A stretch of DNA of 5,596 nucleotides, taken from positions 1 through 5,596 of the forward strand of contig JAFUWM010000226.1 of assembly GCA_017483425.1 (NCBI GenBank). The letters are read 5' to 3'. This document shows positions 1 through 5,543 of this stretch, in pieces. A model generated the notes under the pieces. It had not been told where the DNA came from. It did no database searches and worked only from the letters and a program-made list of their open reading frames with translations. The stretch's first letter is position 1, and every line of letters starts with the position of its first letter. The translations under genes and the position numbers were made by a program. This stretch comes from Lachnospiraceae bacterium (GTDB lineage Bacteria > Bacillota > Clostridia > Lachnospirales > Lachnospiraceae).

Positions 1-129
1 AATGTGAATAATTATCGGGAATTCAGTCTTATTAAAATCTACGGCGAAAATGAAGGCGATAATGATTTCGCCCATAACAGTATCAGAATGAAGAAAGCAG
101 GTCATGGGAATAAAACTGTAATGGATTGA
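1..129 (+). CDS. C-terminal end of an unidentified upstream protein (partial)
   Basis: The first frame is open from the window edge for 42 codons and ends at a TGA at 127-129; the other two plus frames hit stops within the first three codons. The visible tail is polar and charged (it contains FSLIKIYGE and ends KTVMD), with no membrane segment and no motif I recognise. The stop lies only 9 bases before the phosphatase start, so the two genes are probably co-transcribed, which would fit an accessory part of a signalling module. That is inference: the tail does not look like the end of an RsbW-type kinase or an RsbV-type STAS protein as I know them. The reading frame is supported by length and spacing only, and no function can be given. 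Confidence 0.55.
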   Translation, partial: NVNNYREFSLIKIYGENEGDNDFAHNSIRMKKAGHGNKTVMD

Positions 130-138
130 GAGAGTGAT

Positions 139-1719
139 ATGGAAATCAAAAGAAAACCGAGTATCAGTCGGAAAGCAGCGATCACTATTGTCCTGTTTAC
201 GTTGCTTATCAGTATATTTATCTGCATCGGGGGTGCAGGCTTTTTTGACAGAGCAATGGAAAAATCCTACAACGAGAGAGGCTACATTATAGCTAATATT
301 ATTCTCGATCAGATTGACCATGAAAAAATAGCTCATTACGCCGACACATGGGAAAAAGACAGCTATTATGATGACATGTCTGAGTATCTTCAGTCCGTAC
401 AGGAGTATACCGGAGCTGTGTATATCTATATAGGGGTTCCCTATGAGGATAAGACGATACGATATATCTATGATTCCGGAAGTGAGATGGGCTTTGTCGA
501 TCCGATTGCCGCTCCGTTTGATGAGATATGGCGTGCCTATACGGAGGGGGTTAAACCGGAGAGCTATCTGGTGAGAAAGTCCAAATATGGTTTTCTTACC
601 TCAAGCTGTCTGCCTGTTAGGGACAGCGAAGGGGATGTCGCGGCATTGCTTTTCGTGGATACAGATATGGAAGAGATTCTTTCCACACTTCGCAGCTATA
701 TTATAAATACAGGTATAATCGTAGTGATTCTGCTTGTCATTTTTTGCGTGTTAAACTGGTATTTTTTAAACCGCAGTCTGATTCATCCCCTGCTTGCCAT
801 CAGGAAGCATGTAATGGATTTTGCCTCGTCGGGAGTAAAGAATGATCATTCGCTTGATGGGATCAGAACCGGGGATGAGATGGAGGAGCTGGCCAAAGCA
901 GTAAATAAGATGGAGGATGATCTGGTCGCCTACATAGAAGATATCCGGGCAATCACGGCTGAAAAGGAAAGGATAGGTACAGAGCTTGAACTGGCAAAAA
1001 AAATACAGATGAGCCAGCTTCCTATGGTATTCCCGGCCTTTCCTGAAAGGGATGAACTTGATATCTATGCCTTTACAAAACCTGCAAAGGAGGTTGGGGG
1101 AGATTTCTATGACTTCTTCTTCATTGATGATGACCACTTCGGGATGATGATCGCCGATGTATCAGGGAAAGGCATTCCGGCATCTCTGTTTATGATGGTA
1201 TCCAAGGCGCTGATAAAAAGTCGGCTTAGGGGAGGCGAAAGCCCGGGAGTAACTCTATCTCATGTAAACAATCAGCTTTTGGACGGAGCTGAGACGGATA
1301 TGTTTGTGACGGTATGGCTGGCTGTAGTAGAGATATCCACCGGGCGGGGGATCGTTTCAAACGCGGGGCACGAGCATCCCGCAATAAGGCGAAAGGATGG
1401 GGCATATGAATACTCCGTCTACAGGCACTCTCCGCCGGTTGGAAGCATGTCGGACATAGTCTTTAAGGAGCATGAATTTGAGTTAAAGCCCGGGGACAGT
1501 ATCTTCGTTTATACGGACGGCGTCACCGAGGCGACGAGTGCTGAGCTGGAACTGTTTGGAGAGCACAGGTTGCTGGAAGCGCTGAACAGGGAACCGGGGA
1601 GTTTGCCGAAAAAGGCTACGGCTAATGTCATGGAGAATATAGATCAATTTGTCGGGGATGCGGAGCAGTTTGATGATATTACCATGCTTGCTTTTCTGTA
1701 TAGAGGGAATCAGTATTGA
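139..1719 (+). CDS. Membrane-bound HAMP / SpoIIE-family (RsbU-like) PP2C serine phosphatase
   Basis: This 526-residue protein is a transmembrane sensor phosphatase. Residues 13-36 form a first membrane helix, 37-187 an outside region of about 150 residues that could be a Cache-like sensor (fold not verifiable by eye), and 187-210 a second helix. A HAMP-like segment follows at about 211-265, then a helical linker (to about 292) and the SpoIIE/PP2C domain to the C-terminus. The metal-binding PP2C motifs are all present: GGDFYD (320-325), ADVSGKG (339-345), YTDGVTE (458-464) and FDDIT (511-515), so the enzyme should be active. In this family such enzymes dephosphorylate a serine on a STAS-domain anti-anti-sigma factor and so release a sigma factor or other partner; the substrate here is unknown, and no STAS or kinase gene is visible. 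The ATG at 139 follows a modest GAGAG ribosome site and gives a proper short N-terminal cytoplasmic stretch before helix 1. The external signal cannot be deduced. Confidence 0.93.
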   Translation: MEIKRKPSISRKAAITIVLFTLLISIFICIGGAGFFDRAMEKSYNERGYIIANIILDQIDHEKIAHYADTWEKDSYYDDMSEYLQSVQEYTGAVYIYIGVPYEDKTIRYIYDSGSEMGFVDPIAAPFDEIWRAYTEGVKPESYLVRKSKYGFLTSSCLPVRDSEGDVAALLFVDTDMEEILSTLRSYIINTGIIVVILLVIFCVLNWYFLNRSLIHPLLAIRKHVMDFASSGVKNDHSLDGIRTGDEMEELAKAVNKMEDDLVAYIEDIRAITAEKERIGTELELAKKIQMSQLPMVFPAFPERDELDIYAFTKPAKEVGGDFYDFFFIDDDHFGMMIADVSGKGIPASLFMMVSKALIKSRLRGGESPGVTLSHVNNQLLDGAETDMFVTVWLAVVEISTGRGIVSNAGHEHPAIRRKDGAYEYSVYRHSPPVGSMSDIVFKEHEFELKPGDSIFVYTDGVTEATSAELELFGEHRLLEALNREPGSLPKKATANVMENIDQFVGDAEQFDDITMLAFLYRGNQY

Positions 1720-1904
1720 TAAACGCAGGAGCGCTCAATCTCCAAAGGAGCGGATATCTAACGGATATCCCGTCTGATAAAAGAGCGGCATCGACTTTGC
1801 TGAATTTAGTAACGCCTGTCAGAAAAACAAATTTAAGGTATCATACAACGTTTGCTTCCTCAGCAGACCGTATGGGAAGGATAAAGCTGGGAGGGGAAAA
1901 ATGA
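1716..1904 (+). CDS. Doubtful 62-residue ORF downstream of the phosphatase
   Basis: A TTG-initiated frame overlaps the phosphatase stop as TTGA (TTG 1716-1718, TGA 1717-1719) and has a GAGGG at 1703-1707, 8 bases before the TTG, so coupled translation is possible. The product would be basic, soluble and without any motif, membrane helix or family resemblance that I recognise. Its end overlaps an ATG as ATGA at 1901-1904. Against it stand the TTG start, the short length and the absence of recognisable sequence. It may be a chance open frame or the remnant of a decayed gene in what is otherwise an intergenic region. I list it only because spacing and overlap are those expected of a real downstream gene. 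Confidence 0.2.
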   Translation: MINAGALNLQRSGYLTDIPSDKRAASTLLNLVTPVRKTNLRYHTTFASSADRMGRIKLGGEK

Positions 1905-1984
1905 ATAACGGGTTATGCACCCGAACGCATTTATGGTATAACAAAAACATCCCTTTGGCTGTTTATGAGCGCCTGCTATGGTAA
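1901..1984 (+). CDS. Possible 27-codon peptide with a strong ribosome site
   Basis: An ATG at 1901 is preceded 4 bases upstream by GGAGGGG (1890-1896), a better ribosome site than those of several real genes here, and the frame runs 27 codons to a TAA at 1982-1984. The peptide would start MNNGLCTRTH and end ERLLW; it has no serine run that would suggest a serine attenuation leader, and no signal peptide. The ORF overlaps the first promoter-like element (1914-1942), and a sequence cannot easily be both well-used coding region and promoter. It could be a small leader ORF ahead of serC, or a chance frame behind a purine-rich stretch. Confidence 0.15.
   Translation: MNNGLCTRTHLWYNKNIPLAVYERLLW
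1914..1942 (+). promoter_or_regulatory. Upstream extended -10 promoter-like element (P1)
   Basis: TATAAC at 1937-1942 carries an upstream TGG (1934-1936), so it matches an extended -10 element. A poor -35 candidate, TATGCA, lies at 1914-1919 with 17-base spacing. The same arrangement recurs 82 bases downstream with a consensus -10. It may be a secondary start for the serC operon, or the older copy of a duplicated promoter. A transcript from here would carry the complete dyad at 2024-2053 in its leader. Confidence 0.3.
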
Positions 1985-1995
1985 AAGTAAGAAGC

Positions 1996-2024
1996 TATGC
2001 GCCTGCCAGATTTTATGGTATAAT
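1996..2024 (+). promoter_or_regulatory. Probable main promoter of the serC-serA-DUF1015 operon (P2)
   Basis: A perfect TATAAT at 2019-2024 is preceded by TGG (2016-2018), an extended -10 of the type common in low-GC Gram-positives, which can function with a weak -35. The -35 position (1996-2001, TATGCG, 17-base spacing) is indeed poor. The expected start is about 2031, giving a leader of roughly 33 bases before the serC ATG. Position directly ahead of a long tight operon supports the call. The -10 abuts the inverted repeat, so a protein bound there would overlap the start point. Confidence 0.6.
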
Positions 2025-2053
2025 CATTGATTATGTTTTCGGATAATCAATGA
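2024..2053 (+). promoter_or_regulatory. Perfect 11-bp inverted repeat at the serC start: candidate operator
   Basis: TCATTGATTAT (2024-2034) and ATAATCAATGA (2043-2053) are perfect reverse complements separated by 8 bases (GTTTTCGG). The dyad starts on the last base of the TATAAT box and its right arm runs into the GAGGAGG ribosome site (2052-2058), which sits 5 bases before the serC ATG. A protein dimer bound here would block the transcription start. As RNA the stem would be AT-rich and weak, and a transcript from P2 would lack most of the left arm, so a DNA operator is more likely than an RNA switch. The regulator is unknown. There is no T run after it, so it is not a terminator. Confidence 0.5.
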
Positions 2054-2063
2054 GGAGGCTTAT

Positions 2064-3146
2064 ATGAGCAGAGTTTACAATTTTTCGGCAGGACCCAGCA
2101 TGCTTCCGGTGGAAGTGCTTGAAACGGCGCAGAAGGAGATGCTTGATTACAACGGCTCCGGACAGTCAGTCATGGAGATGTCCCACAGGTCAAAGGTCTA
2201 TGATGAGATAATAAAAACGGCAGAGGCTGACTTCAGGGAGCTTGCTGGAGTACCGGACAACTACAAGGTTTTATTCCTGCAAGGCGGGGCATCGACCCAG
2301 TTCGCAATGATCCCAATGAACCTTATGAAAAACAAGGTGGCGGATTATATTGTGACCGGACAGTGGGCAAAAAAAGCCTGGCAGGAGGCCGGAAACTTCG
2401 GTACGGCAAATAAGATAGCGTCCTCAGAGGATAAGACTTTCACTTATATTCCCGATGTATCTGATCTTCCGATAAGTGATGATGCCGACTATGTATATAT
2501 CTGCCAGAATAATACGATATACGGCACGAGATATAAGGAGCTTCCAAACACAAAGGGGAAGATTCTTGTTTCGGATATTTCTTCAATGTTTTTGTCAGAA
2601 CCCATGGATGTATCCAAATACGGTATAGTATACGGGGGTGTACAGAAGAATGTGGGTCCGGCAGGGGTCACGATAGTTGTGATAAGAGAGGATCTTATAA
2701 CGGAGGATGTGCTTCCCGGAACACCTACAAGGCTTAAATACAAGACTCAGGCCGATAATGATTCGCTCTACAATACACCGCCTGCTTATAACATCTATGT
2801 CTGCGGCCTTGTTTTCAAATGGCTTAAAAAGATGGGCGGACTTGCGGAAATGAAGAAGATAAACGAAGAGAAGGCAAAGGTTCTCTATGATTATCTCGAT
2901 GCTTCAAAAATGTTTAAGGGTACGGTCGTGCCGGAGTACCGTTCGCTCATGAATGTGCCTTTTGTCACTGATTCCGATGACCTGAACAAGAAGTTCATAG
3001 CAGAAGCGGATGCTGCAGGCTTTGTAAACCTCAAAGGACACCGTACAGTTGGCGGCATGAGGGCATCAATCTACAATGCGATGCCGATCGAGGGCGTGAA
3101 AAAGCTTGTCGAGTTCATGGAGAAATTTGAAGAGGAGAATAAGTAA
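2064..3146 (+). CDS. serC: Phosphoserine aminotransferase
   Basis: This enzyme transaminates 3-phosphohydroxypyruvate with glutamate to O-phospho-L-serine and 2-oxoglutarate, the second step of the phosphorylated serine pathway, in the cytoplasm and with PLP. The 360 residues match the usual length of about 360. Visible family marks are the N-terminal YNFSAGPSMLP (5-15), MSHRSK (39-44, with the substrate-phosphate-binding His41/Arg42), LQGGAST (72-78, cofactor phosphate), TGQWAKKA (98-105), SDISS with Asp171 against the PLP ring, the PLP lysine Lys195 in GGVQKNVGPAG, and the C-terminal GHRTVGGMRAS (325-335), with His326/Arg327 and Arg333 for substrate. Nothing essential is missing. The ATG at 2064 is set by a strong GAGGAGG 5 bases upstream. 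It is the first gene of the operon, 3 bases ahead of serA, and probably transcribed from the extended -10 at 2019-2024. Confidence 0.97.
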   Translation: MSRVYNFSAGPSMLPVEVLETAQKEMLDYNGSGQSVMEMSHRSKVYDEIIKTAEADFRELAGVPDNYKVLFLQGGASTQFAMIPMNLMKNKVADYIVTGQWAKKAWQEAGNFGTANKIASSEDKTFTYIPDVSDLPISDDADYVYICQNNTIYGTRYKELPNTKGKILVSDISSMFLSEPMDVSKYGIVYGGVQKNVGPAGVTIVVIREDLITEDVLPGTPTRLKYKTQADNDSLYNTPPAYNIYVCGLVFKWLKKMGGLAEMKKINEEKAKVLYDYLDASKMFKGTVVPEYRSLMNVPFVTDSDDLNKKFIAEADAAGFVNLKGHRTVGGMRASIYNAMPIEGVKKLVEFMEKFEEENK

Positions 3147-3149
3147 ACT

Positions 3150-4313
3150 ATGTTTAAGTATAATTGTCTGAATAATATAGCCAAGGTAGGTCTGGACAGC
3201 TTTGATAATAATTTCGTGGCTGTGGATGACTTAAAGGATGCCGACTGCGCTCTGGTAAGATCCGCGGCAATGCATGATATGGAGCTTCCGGAGAACCTGC
3301 TTGCGATAGCGAGAGCGGGAGCGGGAGTGAACAACATTCCGCTTGATAAATGCGCGGAAAAGGGAATCGTAGTATTTAACACCCCGGGAGCAAATGCAAA
3401 TGGTGTGAAAGAGCTTGTGATAGCTGCGATGCTGCTTGCGTCAAGGGATGTGATAGGCGGCGTTAACTGGGTTGCAACCCAGAAGGATAATGAGAATATC
3501 GCAAAGGATGCGGAGAAACAGAAAAAGCAGTACGCAGGCCGTGAGATATCAGGCAAAAAGCTCGGCGTCATAGGTCTCGGAGCCATAGGAATCAAGGTTG
3601 CGAATACCGCCGTTAATCTTGGAATGGAGGTTTATGGGTATGATCCGTACATTTCGGTTGATGCCGCATGGAACCTCTCAAGATCGGTACGCCATGTGAA
3701 GTCAGCGGAGGAGATCTACGCAAATTGCGATATCATAACGATACATGTCCCGCTTCTTGATTCCACAAAGAAGATGGTAAATTCCGACGCCATAAAGCTT
3801 ATGAAGAATGATGTGATCCTTATAAATCTCGCGAGAGACCTGCTTGTTGATGAGGATGCCGTCATTTCAGCGCTTAAGGTCGGCAAGCTCGCAAAATATG
3901 TGACGGATTTCCCGAACCCCACTACCGTAGGACAGGAGAATGTCATAGTCATACCTCATCTGGGCGCGTCGACAGAGGAATCCGAGGACAACTGCGCTGT
4001 CATGGCTGTGCAGGAGCTTACGGATTACATGGAAAACGGCAACATCAAAAACTCGGTAAACTTCCCTGCGATAAATATGGGAGTCTGCGACAAGACAGGC
4101 AGGATACTTATATTCCACAAGAACAAGGCGAATATGATAACCAAATTCTCAGCCTGCTTTGGAGACGCGGATATAAATATCGCCGAGATGAACAATAAGA
4201 GCAGGGGCGATAACGCTGTGACGATGATGGATCTGGATTCAGCGGTTTCTGATGAGATAATAGAGAAGCTTTCGACGATAAATGATGTATTCCGCGTGAG
4301 GGTCGTCAAATAA
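3150..4313 (+). CDS. serA: D-3-phosphoglycerate dehydrogenase, short ACT-domain form
   Basis: It catalyses NAD-linked oxidation of 3-phosphoglycerate to 3-phosphohydroxypyruvate, the entry step to serine. At 387 residues it is shorter than the E. coli type (410). The order is N-terminal substrate half (1-90), Rossmann NAD domain (about 91-275) with GLGAIG (142-147) and Asp165 in YDPY favouring NAD, substrate domain return (276-300), and a C-terminal ACT domain (about 318-387) that probably binds an amino acid, serine being the usual feedback ligand. RAGAGVNNI (55-63) is the substrate loop. Catalytic Arg229 (NLARD) and His270 (PHLGAST) are present, but the glutamate of the usual DVFPxEP segment aligns with Asn256 in TDFPNP. 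From memory, related clostridial enzymes share a DFP-type variant here, so this may be a subfamily trait. The start follows the serC stop by 3 bases; its ribosome site AGGAGA (3133-3138) lies inside serC. Confidence 0.95.
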   Translation: MFKYNCLNNIAKVGLDSFDNNFVAVDDLKDADCALVRSAAMHDMELPENLLAIARAGAGVNNIPLDKCAEKGIVVFNTPGANANGVKELVIAAMLLASRDVIGGVNWVATQKDNENIAKDAEKQKKQYAGREISGKKLGVIGLGAIGIKVANTAVNLGMEVYGYDPYISVDAAWNLSRSVRHVKSAEEIYANCDIITIHVPLLDSTKKMVNSDAIKLMKNDVILINLARDLLVDEDAVISALKVGKLAKYVTDFPNPTTVGQENVIVIPHLGASTEESEDNCAVMAVQELTDYMENGNIKNSVNFPAINMGVCDKTGRILIFHKNKANMITKFSACFGDADINIAEMNNKSRGDNAVTMMDLDSAVSDEIIEKLSTINDVFRVRVVK

Positions 4314-5530
4314 TGGCAGATATAAGACCATTCAGGGCGATAAGGCCCGCAAAAAACAAGGCAGAGCACATAGCGGCGCTTCCTTATGATGTCATGAATA
4401 CAGAGGAGGCAAAGGCCGAGATTGAGCGGGAGCCGCTTTCATTTCTTGCTATAGACAGACCGGAGACTAATTTCCCCAAAGGATACGATATGTACGCGCC
4501 GGAGGTCTATGATAAGGCAAAAGAGATCTTCGGGCGCATGATAAAAAACGGTGATCTCAGGGAGGATGAAAAAAGCTGCTATTATATCTATGAGCTTACA
4601 ATGGAAGGACGGGCACAGACAGGCATAGTTGCTCTATGCTCAGCGGATGATTATGAAAATTCCGTCATTAAGAAGCATGAGAACACCCTTGCCGCAAAGG
4701 AGCAGGACAGGATAAGGCATATCAGCGCTCTTGAAGCCCAGACCGGCCCAATATTTCTCGCGTACAGAAGAGATGACGGCATAGAAGAGATCGTGGAGAA
4801 AAATAAAAAAGCTTCTCCGTTATTTGACTTTATATCTCCTGACGGTATCGGGCATAAGGGGTTTATGATCTCATCTGATGACGATATCGAAGTGCTTGGC
4901 AGAAGATTTGGGGATATAAATGAGATATACATAGCGGACGGACATCACAGATGCGCGTCTGCCGTAAAGGTATGCAAAGGGCTTCCTGAGGAAAAAAGAT
5001 ATTTCATGTCCGTGCTTTTCCCTGACAGCGAGCTAAAGATATATGATTACAACAGGGTAGTGAGTGATCTTAACGGGTTGTCCGAGAGCAGGTTTTTTGA
5101 CAGACTCAGAAAGAAATATGTGATAGAAAGACTGGGGGAAAGTCCTGTAAAACCTGAGCATAAAGGGCAGATGACTATGTATATAAGCGGTATCTGGTAC
5201 AGGCTTGATATCAAGCCGGAGTTTATAGCTCCCGATCCTGTCAGTTCACTCGATGTTGCGATACTTCAGAATGAAGTGCTGGCACCGATATTAAATATCG
5301 AAGATCCGAAGACCGATCAGAGGGTCGGCTTTGTGGGAGGGATCAGAGGCCTTACGGAGCTTCAAAGACTCGTTGATTCGGGAAGATACGAGGTTGCTTT
5401 TGCGATGTATCCCACATCGATAGAGGAGTTATTTGCGGTAGCCGACGCGGGAAGGCTCATGCCTCCCAAGTCGACATGGTTCGAGCCTAAACTGCGTTCG
5501 GGACTCTTTATAAATAGATTTGGAAATTAA
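4313..5530 (+). CDS. DUF1015 family protein, candidate serine/phosphoserine enzyme or sensor
   Basis: The 405 residues match the DUF1015 family throughout: RPFRAIRP (5-12), LPYDVMNTEEA (23-33), KHENT (121-125) with DRIRH (132-136), IADGHHRCASA (207-217), a conserved-looking DPVSSLDVAILQN (308-320) and the closing MPPKSTWFEPKLRSGLF (383-399). It has no signal peptide or membrane helix, so it is cytoplasmic. The gene overlaps the serA stop by one base (TAATG), indicating translational coupling; a GAGGG lies at 4298-4302. The ADGHHR core follows the pattern of the phosphate-binding motif of the ParB/sulfiredoxin fold (sulfiredoxin has GGCHR), and free-serine kinases such as archaeal SerK belong to that fold. 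Together with serC and serA, and without a serB, this suggests a role in making or using O-phosphoserine, for example a serine kinase or a phosphoserine-handling enzyme. The family assignment is firm; the function is inference. Some databases label relatives ParB-like, but nothing here suggests chromosome partitioning. Confidence 0.9.
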   Translation: MADIRPFRAIRPAKNKAEHIAALPYDVMNTEEAKAEIEREPLSFLAIDRPETNFPKGYDMYAPEVYDKAKEIFGRMIKNGDLREDEKSCYYIYELTMEGRAQTGIVALCSADDYENSVIKKHENTLAAKEQDRIRHISALEAQTGPIFLAYRRDDGIEEIVEKNKKASPLFDFISPDGIGHKGFMISSDDDIEVLGRRFGDINEIYIADGHHRCASAVKVCKGLPEEKRYFMSVLFPDSELKIYDYNRVVSDLNGLSESRFFDRLRKKYVIERLGESPVKPEHKGQMTMYISGIWYRLDIKPEFIAPDPVSSLDVAILQNEVLAPILNIEDPKTDQRVGFVGGIRGLTELQRLVDSGRYEVAFAMYPTSIEELFAVADAGRLMPPKSTWFEPKLRSGLFINRFGN

Positions 5531-5543
5531 AGGAGATAAGGAA

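Larger units (their letters stand above)
1914..2024 (+). repeat. Imperfect direct repeat of the promoter element, 82-base period
   Basis: Bases 1914-1942 and 1996-2024 align without gaps at 21 of 29 positions; the shared parts are TATGC at the start and TTTATGGTATAA at the end. A shorter, related piece lies between them at 1964-1987 (TATGAGCGCCTGC then TATGGTAAAA), sharing CGCCTGC with 2000-2006. A fainter resemblance appears further up, where CGCCTGTCAGA at 1813-1823 matches CGCCTGCCAGA at 2000-2010 in 10 of 11 bases and is followed by TTTAAGGTATCAT. Local duplication of promoter DNA is the simplest reading. Confidence 0.45.
1720..2063. other. 344-base gap between the phosphatase gene and serC
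   Basis: No protein family is recognisable in this stretch in any frame. It contains two weak ORFs, an 8-bp direct repeat CGGATATC at 1751-1758 and 1762-1769 (also giving a small dyad, GGATAT with ATATCC), a CTCC-AAA-GGAG mini-hairpin at 1740-1750, repeated promoter-like elements from 1914, and the dyad before serC. I looked for a GC-rich hairpin followed by a T run to terminate the phosphatase transcript and found none. I also looked for a T-box (its AGGGTGG-type antiterminator sequence) and for familiar riboswitch cores, and saw none. It is most simply a promoter region for the serine operon with an unexplained upstream half. Confidence 0.7.

Noticed and set aside
766..1137. Minus-strand open frame within the phosphatase gene
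   Set aside because: It is antisense to the HAMP and early PP2C coding region, with no family resemblance; the plus-strand protein has clear motifs there.
1740..1771. CTCC-AAA-GGAG mini-hairpin and GGATAT/ATATCC dyad as a terminator for the phosphatase gene
   Set aside because: The stems are only 4-6 bp and neither is followed by a T run, so an intrinsic terminator is not supported.
1720..2063. A T-box or amino-acid riboswitch ahead of serC
   Set aside because: I found no T-box antiterminator sequence, no terminator hairpin with T run, and no familiar riboswitch core; the probable leader from the promoter at 2019-2024 is only about 33 bases.
3071..3595. 174-residue minus-strand open frame opposite the end of serC and the start of serA
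   Set aside because: It lies fully antisense to two convincing genes, its product is a Ser/Phe/Ala/Pro-rich low-complexity sequence typical of a mirror frame, and it has no recognisable motif.
3716..4932. Several overlapping minus-strand open frames opposite serA and the DUF1015 gene
   Set aside because: They overlap one another as well as the real genes, and the products look like shadows of plus-strand codon use.
4313..5530. DUF1015 protein as a chromosome-partition ParB
   Set aside because: There is no helix-turn-helix region that I can recognise, no parA neighbour and no parS-like repeats; only the short GHHR-type motif recalls the fold.
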